DNA from: Ignavibacteriae bacterium HGW-Ignavibacteriae-2
GTDB taxonomy: Bacteria > Bacteroidota > Ignavibacteria > Ignavibacteriales > Melioribacteraceae
Assembly: GCA_002839805.1 (NCBI GenBank)
Contig: PGYT01000002.1
Location: 62,001 to 126,000 of the forward strand
Direction of reading: 5' to 3'
DNA: 64,000 nucleotides
Shown here: positions 44,533 through 52,290 of the stretch, in pieces
How the letters are laid out: every line of letters starts with the position of its first letter
How positions within the stretch are numbered: the stretch's first letter is position 1
Made by a program: the position numbers and the translations under genes
Notes under the pieces: generated by a model
What the model was told of the DNA's origin: nothing
Database searches by the model: none
Seen by the model: the letters and a program-made list of their open reading frames with translations, nothing else

Positions 44533-45984
44533 TTATACAGTGTATGTTGAAGACGCGGTTGTACCACCTCTTCCAGTCCAATTAGTGTGAAAAAACTGAC
44601 CACGAGGTTTATCGATTCTTTCATACATATGAGCACCGAAATAATCTCTTTGGGCTTGAAGTAAATTAGCCGGTAGTCTGTCATTTCTGTATCCGTCGAA
44701 ATAATTTAACGCTGTTGACATAGCAGGAATCCAAATCCCGTTGGTAACAGCGGTTGAAATTACTCTTCGCCATGCAGTTTGCGCCCTATCAATTTTTTCT
44801 TTGAAGAATGGGTCGAGCAGCAGGTTTGTCAAATCGTGATTATTATCGAAAGCTTCCTTAATTTTGCCGAGGAAAATAGACCTTATGATGCAGCCGCCGC
44901 GCCACATTAAAGCGATTCCGCCGTAATTTAGATTCCAATTATATTCTTTGGCCGCATACTTCATCAGTACATATCCCTGAGCATAAGAAACTATTTTGCT
45001 TGCATAAAGGGCTTGTTTTATATCTTCTATAAATTGTTTTTTATCACCTTTAAATTCAGGAGTTGGACCATGCAATACTTTAGAAGCTTCAACACGTTCC
45101 TCTTTCATGGCGGACAATGTTCTTGCGTAAACTGCTTCGCCAATCAAGGTTAGAGGTATACCGATATCGAGTGAAGCAGTGGCTGTCCATTTCCCGGTTC
45201 CTTTCTGTCCAGCAGTATCAAGAATTTTTTCAACTAAATATCCTCCATCCTCGTCCTTAAATGCTATTATATCTCTCGTAATTTCAATCAGGTAACTGTC
45301 TAATTCTCCCTCATTCCATTCTTTAAAAACACCGTACATTTCCTGATTGGATAAACCGAGCAATTCTTTCATAATCTGATATGCTTCAGTAATTAGTTGC
45401 ATATCGCCATACTCGATACCGTTATGAACCATTTTAACAAAATGTCCCGCTCCATCTTCTCCAACCCAATCGCAGCATGGAGTTCCGTCTTCAACTTTCG
45501 CTGCGATCGATTGAAATATTGGCTTAACATGTTCCCAGGCTTGGGTAGATCCGCCCGGCATAATCGATGGTCCTTTAAGAGCGCCTTCTTCACCGCCAGA
45601 AACACCGGTACCAATATAAAGCAGTCCCTTTTCTTCAAGGTATTTTGTTCTCCTTATTGTGTCGGGGAAATGCGAATTACCTCCGTCAATTACTATATCC
45701 CCTTTATCAAGGTGCGGAATCAACTGTTCAATAAAATCATCCACCGGTTTACCGGCTTTCACCATCAGCATCACTTTTCGTGGTGTTTTAAGATTGGCTA
45801 CTAATTCTTCAACGGATTTAGCACCAATTACATTTTTGCCTTTGCCTCTGCCTTCAATAAAATCAACAACTTTTTCGGTTGTTCTATTGAAAACAGCGAC
45901 AGTAAATCCATGACTCTCCATATTTAGAACAAGATTTTCTCCCATCACAGCGAGTCCAACTAAACCAATATCAGCTTTGTTCAT
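44533..45984 (-). CDS. gnd: 6-phosphogluconate dehydrogenase, decarboxylating
   Basis: It oxidises 6-phosphogluconate to ribulose 5-phosphate and CO2. Start at 45984 is supported by AAGGAG before the ATG and the typical opening MNKADIGLVGLAVMGENLVLN (partly); a longer frame reaches 46035 but overlaps the previous gene. Family blocks are GGNSHFPDT, GVSGGEEGALKGPSIMPGG, GAGHFVKMVHNGIEYGDM (catalytic Lys, Asn, His) and QKGTGKWTA. The length is normal for the long NADP type. Sitting between a LarA-superfamily epimerase and uronate transport genes, it probably serves a gluconate route rather than only the housekeeping oxidative pentose pathway. Confidence 0.95.
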   Translation of the reverse strand: MNKADIGLVGLAVMGENLVLNMESHGFTVAVFNRTTEKVVDFIEGRGKGKNVIGAKSVEELVANLKTPRKVMLMVKAGKPVDDFIEQLIPHLDKGDIVIDGGNSHFPDTIRRTKYLEEKGLLYIGTGVSGGEEGALKGPSIMPGGSTQAWEHVKPIFQSIAAKVEDGTPCCDWVGEDGAGHFVKMVHNGIEYGDMQLITEAYQIMKELLGLSNQEMYGVFKEWNEGELDSYLIEITRDIIAFKDEDGGYLVEKILDTAGQKGTGKWTATASLDIGIPLTLIGEAVYARTLSAMKEERVEASKVLHGPTPEFKGDKKQFIEDIKQALYASKIVSYAQGYVLMKYAAKEYNWNLNYGGIALMWRGGCIIRSIFLGKIKEAFDNNHDLTNLLLDPFFKEKIDRAQTAWRRVISTAVTNGIWIPAMSTALNYFDGYRNDRLPANLLQAQRDYFGAHMYERIDKPRGQFFHTNWTGRGGTTASSTYTV

Positions 45985-46004
45985 TTTTAGTACTCCTTTA
46001 TATT

Positions 46005-47279
46005 TTAGTCTATAAACATATCTTTGAATGCCCATAAGCCCAAAGCTGGGTTAGATATATAAAATATCTCCTCCTCATTGGCTAAAAGATTGAATCCGTC
46101 CTTAAGTTTATGGGGATTATAAATTTCAATCATCTTATTTAGGTCGGCATAATTATAATTGACAGAATTAATTTCCTGTTCGGATAAATGTCCCGGGCAA
46201 TAAATAATTTTAAATCTGCCTTCGGACGAACCGTGTATTAAATGCGCTGCAGCGCTCAAATTATTTTTTAATTCTTCATTTTCTTCAACAAATTTTAGTA
46301 TTTCAGGAGTTGTTTTATAACCATACTTTCTAATTAATCTGTCAATTTCTTTATCTTCTCCAAATTCTTTAACTCCTGGAGCAAGTATAATTAATTCACC
46401 ATTATCCTCAATAGCCATTCTTGTTCTGTAAATACTCTTGTTTCCGAGCCAAGTACTTTTAAATTCTTCGGGATCCAAATACACTACAACTTTCTTCAAT
46501 GGTTTATCGAGCATCTCGAAATTTACCTTGAGGGAGAGTTCTGAGGCTAGTTCAAAACATTCATAGTCGTCTCCAATATACAAACCTCGTATAACCAGTT
46601 TCCCCGTGGAATCTTTTCCAATTACAGTTAATATATATATGATTGGCAGATGATTTGCGAATTTATCGCTTGCGTAGTTAAGCACTTTTCTTACAGGGCT
46701 ATTGGCGCGTCCCATAATTCTTTCCATTCCATAAACGGCGCCAAGATAATGGCTTTTATTTATTCCTTCTTTACCTCCGGTTCCAACAAAAATATTTTTA
46801 TTATAATTGGCCATACCAATTACTTCATGAGGAACTACCTGACCAACAGAAATAATTAAATCATGTTTTCCGTTTGCTATTATTTTGTTTACTTGCGCCG
46901 GCCAGGAATAATTAAGTTTACCTTCCGAAATTTGATTAATAAATTCCGATGGCACTTCGCCTAAGGTTACAAGATCCTCTCTCCAATTATGGACACGAAA
47001 TAAGTTTTGCGGAATTCCCAAAAACATTTCTTTAATTTCACGATCTGTCATTGGGGCGTGGGTGCCTAAGGCTGGCAAAATATCAGTTAGTCTTTCCGAA
47101 TAATAATCGTAAATATATTTTGTAACCTCTCCGGCGCGGGAGTGGTACCTTGTAAAATCAGGCGGCAAAGCGAGAATACTTTTCTTATCGCCTAATTCAT
47201 TAAAGACATTAAATAAAATATTTTTTAATTCTTCAGAGTATATAATTGTGTTTTCGCTACCTTTTGAACAATAAATCAT
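46005..47279 (-). CDS. LarA-superfamily nickel-pincer hydroxyacid epimerase, probable D-gluconate/D-mannonate 2-epimerase
   Basis: A DUF2088/LarA-type protein. Start taken at the ATG at 47279 (AAAGGG nine bases upstream); a TTG at 47312 is possible. Conserved sites are GTHAPMT (His74) and PHEVIGMANYNKNIFVGTGG followed by NKSHYL. From His151 to Lys161 is 10 and to His177 is 26, the same spacing as His174, Lys184 and His200 of lactate racemase, where the lysine carries the nickel-pincer nucleotide. The superfamily includes D-gluconate 2-epimerases. The neighbours are a fructuronate reductase-like SDR (22 bases before the longer start) and gnd, so mannonate to gluconate conversion is the best guess. 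The cofactor-making LarB/C/E genes are not in the window. Confidence 0.75.
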   Translation of the reverse strand: MIYCSKGSENTIIYSEELKNILFNVFNELGDKKSILALPPDFTRYHSRAGEVTKYIYDYYSERLTDILPALGTHAPMTDREIKEMFLGIPQNLFRVHNWREDLVTLGEVPSEFINQISEGKLNYSWPAQVNKIIANGKHDLIISVGQVVPHEVIGMANYNKNIFVGTGGKEGINKSHYLGAVYGMERIMGRANSPVRKVLNYASDKFANHLPIIYILTVIGKDSTGKLVIRGLYIGDDYECFELASELSLKVNFEMLDKPLKKVVVYLDPEEFKSTWLGNKSIYRTRMAIEDNGELIILAPGVKEFGEDKEIDRLIRKYGYKTTPEILKFVEENEELKNNLSAAAHLIHGSSEGRFKIIYCPGHLSEQEINSVNYNYADLNKMIEIYNPHKLKDGFNLLANEEEIFYISNPALGLWAFKDMFID

Positions 47280-47334
47280 ATTTTTTCCCTTTACCGTAGT
47301 AAGTACTCGCAATACTCCTTTTAGTAATTTTTAT

Positions 47335-48180
47335 TTATACTCCTGAATAAGCGTTAAAGCCACCATCAACGGGAATAACAACTCCCGTCACAAATTTGGA
47401 CAGATCAGAAAGAAGATAAAACATTGTGCCTAATAAATCCTCGGGTTCACCGAATTTTCCCATTGGAGTATTGCTTATAATTTTATGTCCTCTTTCGGTA
47501 AGCTCTGTAGTATCTTCTTTATAAAGCAGAAATTGATTCTGCTGAGTCACAAAGAATCCTGGCGCGATTGCGTTTACTCGAACACCAGCTTTTGCAAAAT
47601 GGACTGACAACCACTCAGTGAAATTATTGACAGAGGCTTTAGCGGCGGAATAAGCTGGAATTTTTGTAAGAGGTCTGAATGAGTTCATGGAAGAAATATT
47701 AAGAATAATTCCGTCTCTGTTTAATAAATCGACTGCAAACACTAATGTCGGTAGTAAAGTACCCATAAAATTCAAGTCGAACACTCTTTGAAAGCCGCCC
47801 AAATCCAAACCAAAGAATCCATTCAATAAATCCTTTTCCGAATCTGTTTTTAGAAATTCATCTTTAGTAGTAGCTGTTGGCGCATTCCCGCCGGCACCGT
47901 TTATGAGAACATCAATTTTTCCAAATGCCGCATTAATTTCTTCTTTTGCTTTAATAAGTGATTCTTTATCGAGAACATTAGCAAAAACACCAATAGCTTT
48001 ACTGCCCGTATTTTTAGTGACAAGGTCAGCAGTTTTATCAGCACTGTCTTTAATAAAATCCAATATTGCTACTTTCGCTCCTACTTCGCCCAAACCAATG
48101 GCTAAAGCTGTTCCTATAACTCCGCCTCCGCCGGTTATAACACAAACTTTGCCTTTAAGACTATCCAAATTATATTTCAT
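47335..48180 (-). CDS. Short-chain dehydrogenase, probable D-fructuronate reductase (mannonate dehydrogenase)
   Basis: A 281-residue SDR with VITGGGGVIGTALAIGLG (13-30), the NGAGGNAPTATT block with a long insert (DEFLKTDSEKDLLNGFFGLDLGGFQRVFDLN, quoted in part), catalytic Ser and YSAAK, and a C-terminal VIPVDGGFNAYSGV. The insert and GGNAP motif are those of SDR-type D-mannonate oxidoreductases found with UxaC/UxaE. It would reduce fructuronate made by UxaC to mannonate. It is located just before the LarA-type gene. Confidence 0.78.
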   Translation of the reverse strand: MKYNLDSLKGKVCVITGGGGVIGTALAIGLGEVGAKVAILDFIKDSADKTADLVTKNTGSKAIGVFANVLDKESLIKAKEEINAAFGKIDVLINGAGGNAPTATTKDEFLKTDSEKDLLNGFFGLDLGGFQRVFDLNFMGTLLPTLVFAVDLLNRDGIILNISSMNSFRPLTKIPAYSAAKASVNNFTEWLSVHFAKAGVRVNAIAPGFFVTQQNQFLLYKEDTTELTERGHKIISNTPMGKFGEPEDLLGTMFYLLSDLSKFVTGVVIPVDGGFNAYSGV

Positions 48181-48239
48181 AAATCATATCGCTTTTTAAT
48201 TAAAAATTTTGTGAATTATTATTAACAATTTTTAATGTG

Positions 48240-49502
48240 TTATTTGTAGCTAAGTTTTATGGGATTATTCAATTTTTGAATTGTTTCGTTCAAATACGAA
48301 ACAAAATCCTTTTCACCGGTGATTCCATTTTTTTCCTTTTCCCACGCAGCTCCAAAATAATACGATGCTTTTTGATTCCTAGCCTTCAGCACAATTATAT
48401 AACTGTATTCGTCCTCTGTAATTTCAAGCAGCTCGGAGTTCTTATAAAAAATCACCATACCTAAATTGTCGTTAAATAGTGTTTGTTCGCCAAATGTAGC
48501 TAAGTAACTCCAATCGTTTTCTATTGAACTTTCTTGTTTAATTAGATTAGCATTCTCATGTTTAACTATTCCTGTAAGAATATTATCAGCTTCATTATCA
48601 ATCTGTATCTCCGTAAAAGTCAATCGGCTTCCTGCTGTTATAGAAAAATCCGTTTGGATGTTATATTTTTTATTGCCTACTTCCCATCCATAATAGCGAG
48701 TTCTGATATCAGATTTAATAATTCCATTTTCTGCCACGGTACAAGTTATACTATCGGTCTTAGATACCATTATTACTTTACCTTTATCAAGCATTCCTAC
48801 AGAGCCAATCCCTAATGAATTTCCGACTTTAAGAATGTCAGCGCCCCAATCGGACATCGAGTGATATGAAGCTTCGGAAATTTGATCAAGTGCTTGGACA
48901 CCAACATTTTGTAGCACCATGTCTGTCGTTTTTTTTCCAAAGATATCAACTGCATTGCGCCAATCGAGGTAAAACCTGTAACCCACTTTGTCTGATTCCC
49001 ATCCGGGTCCTTCGTATTTAAAAAGATTGTCGTGATCAATATGGTTATACGGTACTTTTACATTATTAATATTTTCGTAATTCCCACCAATATATTTTCC
49101 ATCTTTAAATTCCGCACTTTTTTTAATGGCAATTTCAGCGTAGGTTCTTTTAATAAAATCATCTTTAGATTTTTCCGGTGAATTTAAGTTTATTTCAAGT
49201 AGAATGGATTCGCTTGGTTTAAAATTTAGCACAACAGCCACACCATCAATTGTTCCATCATTATCTGTATCAGTTAGTTGGCTCGGAATAAAAGTTTCCC
49301 CATTTTTTACTGTAAGGTTATTGACCTGTTGAGCCTGTGTAATTTTTAACTGATCGAAATTTATAATCACAAATTCGTCAATTCTTTCAGAGTCCAATGG
49401 ATTTGTTACTTCCACACTATATGTCGAATCGTTACCGGTGCAGTTAACGATTAAGAAGATCAGTAAAGTTATTATTAAATACTTTTTAATATTAATATTC
49501 AT
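48240..49502 (-). CDS. DUF4861-family lipoprotein
   Basis: A 420-residue protein with a lipoprotein-like signal (LIVNC, Cys21; the Asn before Cys is atypical). The C-terminal two thirds match the DUF4861 pattern: GPGWESDKVGYRFYLDWRNAVDIFGK, then SEASYHSMSDWGADILKVG (each partly quoted). The family has no settled biochemical role that I know of. It often occurs in pectin, alginate and other uronic-acid loci and has a beta-rich, carbohydrate-active look. It is the second gene of the uronate operon. It could be a surface glycan-binding protein or an unrecognised hydrolase or lyase. Confidence 0.72.
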   Translation of the reverse strand: MNINIKKYLIITLLIFLIVNCTGNDSTYSVEVTNPLDSERIDEFVIINFDQLKITQAQQVNNLTVKNGETFIPSQLTDTDNDGTIDGVAVVLNFKPSESILLEINLNSPEKSKDDFIKRTYAEIAIKKSAEFKDGKYIGGNYENINNVKVPYNHIDHDNLFKYEGPGWESDKVGYRFYLDWRNAVDIFGKKTTDMVLQNVGVQALDQISEASYHSMSDWGADILKVGNSLGIGSVGMLDKGKVIMVSKTDSITCTVAENGIIKSDIRTRYYGWEVGNKKYNIQTDFSITAGSRLTFTEIQIDNEADNILTGIVKHENANLIKQESSIENDWSYLATFGEQTLFNDNLGMVIFYKNSELLEITEDEYSYIIVLKARNQKASYYFGAAWEKEKNGITGEKDFVSYLNETIQKLNNPIKLSYK

Positions 49503-49570
49503 TTTTCCTACCAGATAATTGTTACGAAAAGGACTTACAGATTCAAAAAAAAATTAAAAAAACATTTCTT

Positions 49571-50686
49571 TCACTTCTGACTGGCTCCACAAGATTTTCT
49601 GATAACCAGAGACGGTTTTAAAATAATTCTAGAGCTCGCTTGTTCATCGTTAATTCTCTTATGAATTGTATCCACAGCTAATTTCCCAATTTCATCTATC
49701 GGCTGATGAATTGTAGTTAATGGAACGGCGGAATACTGAGCAATTTTTATATCGTTAAAACCAACAACAGCAACATCACCCGGAATACTTATGCCGTTTT
49801 CCAATAATACGGACATAAAACCTAATGCGGCACTGTCGCTGTAAATGAACATGGCCCGCGGTCTATTTTTTAATTTTAGAAATTTTTTGCCAATGGACTC
49901 ACCGGACTCATATCGTGCCATATCGTATTCCAAGGGATCCAAATAAAACATGTTCTTTCTATTTATGGGAAGATCATTTTCAACCATCGCCTTCTCATAA
50001 CCAATACGTCTTACTTCACCTAGAATATTTTTTTCACCACCGTGTACATAACCTATTGTTTTATAGCCCAATTCAGCGAGATGTGATGTAGCCAGATACG
50101 CTCCGTATTCATGATCACTGCCCACATACCAGTAATTAGGATCATGCATATAAGAAATCATGATATAAGGGAAATTCTGTTCATGTAATTCTTTTATATA
50201 ATTTGTTGCCCGGTATTCCAGCGAAAAAGAAGCGATAATTAAACCGTCGACGCCAAGATTCTTAAAATGGTTAATTTGGTTTTCTTCTTTAACTAGATTA
50301 TCTGCTGAGCTTGAAATTAATATATTATAACCCAGCGCGTTGGCACGTGCTTCAATATTAGGAATAATCATTGAAAAAAATGGATGGTTCAGATTTCGTA
50401 TTACGAGTCCCAAATTACGAACTTTGGAATGATCAAGCTTCCAATTATTTTTTGATGCTACATAAGTACCCTTTCCAATTCTTGTATAAAGCACACCATC
50501 GGCAACAAGGGAGGAAACAGCTTTTTTAATTGTAATCAAACTAACATCGTAATAGCGAGCTAATTCGTTGTTAGAACCGATTTTCTCGCCTTCCTTTAGT
50601 TCGTCCGATTCAATTTTCTTTTTAATATTCTTTTTAATCTGTTCGTATAAAGGCGACGGATCGTTATAATTGATATTTGGCTTCAT
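49571..50686 (-). CDS. GntR-LacI chimeric transcriptional regulator (AraR-like architecture)
   Basis: A 371-residue protein with an N-terminal winged helix of the GntR type (PLYEQIKKNIKKKIESDELKEGEKIGSNNELARYYDVS, within residues 11-50) joined to a LacI-type sugar-binding domain (about 85-365, LGLVIRNLNHPFFS...GYKTIGYVHGG...AVVGFNDI). The same plan is found in AraR of Bacillus, which senses a sugar and represses. It is the first gene of a 14-gene same-strand run. The palindrome TTGGTATACCA lies 13 bases before its start, so autoregulation of the whole operon is likely. The same 10-mer upstream of pfp suggests a second target. Confidence 0.87.
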   Translation of the reverse strand: MKPNINYNDPSPLYEQIKKNIKKKIESDELKEGEKIGSNNELARYYDVSLITIKKAVSSLVADGVLYTRIGKGTYVASKNNWKLDHSKVRNLGLVIRNLNHPFFSMIIPNIEARANALGYNILISSSADNLVKEENQINHFKNLGVDGLIIASFSLEYRATNYIKELHEQNFPYIMISYMHDPNYWYVGSDHEYGAYLATSHLAELGYKTIGYVHGGEKNILGEVRRIGYEKAMVENDLPINRKNMFYLDPLEYDMARYESGESIGKKFLKLKNRPRAMFIYSDSAALGFMSVLLENGISIPGDVAVVGFNDIKIAQYSAVPLTTIHQPIDEIGKLAVDTIHKRINDEQASSRIILKPSLVIRKSCGASQK

Positions 50687-50698
50687 ATAATATTATAC

Positions 50699-50709
50699 TT
50701 GGTATACCA
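50699..50709. promoter_or_regulatory. Probable autoregulatory operator of the GntR-LacI regulator
   Basis: TTGGTATACCA contains the perfect 10-bp palindrome TGGTATACCA (50700-50709), 13 bases before the start codon. A weaker relative (GGGTATACAG) lies at 58388-58397 before the SGNH esterase of the alginate locus. Confidence 0.55.
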
Positions 50710-50766
50710 GGTTGTCAAACATAGCAAAATAGGGGTCACAAGTCAAGTTTTTTTACAAAGACATAT

Positions 50767-51276
50767 TTATTTTTTTCGTGTTTCCATTAATAATAATCCA
50801 CCGAATAGTAGGCTTGTACAAACTATTATTATCACTTGAGTCAACAAAGAAATACTGACCAAACTTCCGGCAAGTAATCCTGTTGATATAAATCCGAATT
50901 TAAAAATATAATAAAATATTTTTGCCAGTGATATGCTGAGCAGAATTGGTACGAAATAATTTTTAATTTTTCCGGACAAGTAGAAATAAAGAGCCGCGTT
51001 TAACAACAACTCACCGGATATTAAAAGTGCTTTGAATACTGGAGGGTGTCCTGATGTTAATAGTGAGAAGAAGGGTAATGATGCAGCAATAATAAAACTA
51101 TTAGTTTTATTTGAGTAAAGTAGAGAAACAAAAAGCATTAACCGCATTGGTTCAACAATATAAAGCGGCATGTTTAACAAATGTGAAAAAGCTGGTGTAA
51201 AATATATGACCGCTAATATCATGGAATCCATAAGAATTGTTTTGTAATTCCATTTTGATAAGATTAAGCTTTGCAT
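50767..51276 (-). CDS. Small integral membrane protein, ECF-transporter S-component-like
   Basis: A 169-residue very hydrophobic protein with five or six predicted helices and short loops. Its size, layout and features such as LLTSGHPPVFKALLISGELLLNAALYFYLSG (partly quoted) resemble substrate-binding S components of energy-coupling factor transporters. AGAGG precedes the ATG. No EcfA or EcfT gene is near, so it would have to share a module encoded elsewhere. It is the last gene of the alginate run, 33 bases after the Gfo/Idh gene. I do not recognise a substrate; a vitamin, a metal or a sugar is possible, and the family call itself is tentative. Confidence 0.5.
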   Translation of the reverse strand: MQSLILSKWNYKTILMDSMILAVIYFTPAFSHLLNMPLYIVEPMRLMLFVSLLYSNKTNSFIIAASLPFFSLLTSGHPPVFKALLISGELLLNAALYFYLSGKIKNYFVPILLSISLAKIFYYIFKFGFISTGLLAGSLVSISLLTQVIIIVCTSLLFGGLLLMETRKK

Positions 51277-51309
51277 GAAATACCTCTTTTTTCTCTTTCG
51301 GTAAAGATA

Positions 51310-52290
51310 TTAAATTTTTTTAAGAATTCTATCCATAACCCAATTTGTTCGAGCTGCTGTTTTACCCGTACTGGGTGATATGCCATTACCCAAAAGTTCT
51401 GAAATAACTGATTCCAGCAATGGTTGGTGGACGTGCATGGGCCAATCATTTATAAATTTTTCATTTATATTGTCTGAAAACAAATTTATTGGATCACGAT
51501 TAAAAGTCGGGAAAACAATTTTCCCTTTTGATCCTATTATTTCTATCTGGTCTTTTTCGTGTCCATCGGGCGCTGTAAAACACCAACTTCCGCTTCCAAG
51601 TATTCCGTTTCCGAATATCCATGAAGCTGTTACTACATCTTCGGCATCATACAAACCTGCCTGATTATTTTTACATCCTGACGCTTCTGCAATTACACCG
51701 AATAAAAAATCGAGATAATCGAATTGATGCGAGGCTAAATCGTAAAAATACCCGGAGCCTGCAATTTCAGGCTTCACTCGCCATGGCAGATTATCTTTTT
51801 CAAAGTCAACGGCATATGGTTTTAGGTGGAGAGCAATATTAAGGAATTTAACCTCCCCGATTATGCCCGAGTCTATCAATTCCTTAACTTTAACAAATTG
51901 CGGTAATCGTCTTCTGTAATAAGCAACAAATAATGGCACATTGTTTTTCTCGCAGGAATCAATCATTCTTAAACATTCATTGTAACTTGCGGCCATAGGT
52001 TTTTCAACATAAACAGCTTTGCCAGCTTCTGCGGATTTAATTGTATATTCCGCATGTGTTGAAGGCGGAGTTGCAACATAGATTGCATTTATGTCGGGAT
52101 CGTTAATTAATGCGGAGGCGTCATTATACCATTTAGGAATATTATGTCTTTTTGCATAATCTTTTGCTTTTTCACCGTCCCGCCTCATTACAGCAATAAT
52201 TTGAGAACGACTAATTTTATTAAAGGCAGGTCCGCTTTTAATTTCTGTAACGTCCCCACACCCAATAAAACCCCACCGCACTTCTTTCAT
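51310..52290 (-). CDS. Gfo/Idh/MocA-family NAD(P)-dependent oxidoreductase
   Basis: A 326-residue two-domain dehydrogenase. It has the nucleotide loop GFIGCGDVTEIKSGPAF (8-24), the IYVATPPSTHAEY block, the conserved EKP (VEKPMAAS, about 95-102) and a beta-sheet domain with GSGYFYDLASHQFDYLDFLFG. Family members oxidise or reduce sugars and inositols. Its ATG overlaps the stop of the preceding lyase gene (TAATG), so the two are translationally coupled. The substrate is unknown; an alginate-derived sugar is plausible by position. Confidence 0.87.
   Translation of the reverse strand: MKEVRWGFIGCGDVTEIKSGPAFNKISRSQIIAVMRRDGEKAKDYAKRHNIPKWYNDASALINDPDINAIYVATPPSTHAEYTIKSAEAGKAVYVEKPMAASYNECLRMIDSCEKNNVPLFVAYYRRRLPQFVKVKELIDSGIIGEVKFLNIALHLKPYAVDFEKDNLPWRVKPEIAGSGYFYDLASHQFDYLDFLFGVIAEASGCKNNQAGLYDAEDVVTASWIFGNGILGSGSWCFTAPDGHEKDQIEIIGSKGKIVFPTFNRDPINLFSDNINEKFINDWPMHVHQPLLESVISELLGNGISPSTGKTAARTNWVMDRILKKI

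Noticed and set aside
45397-45804. 135-codon plus-strand open frame
   Set aside because: It is antisense to gnd, whose family match is certain.
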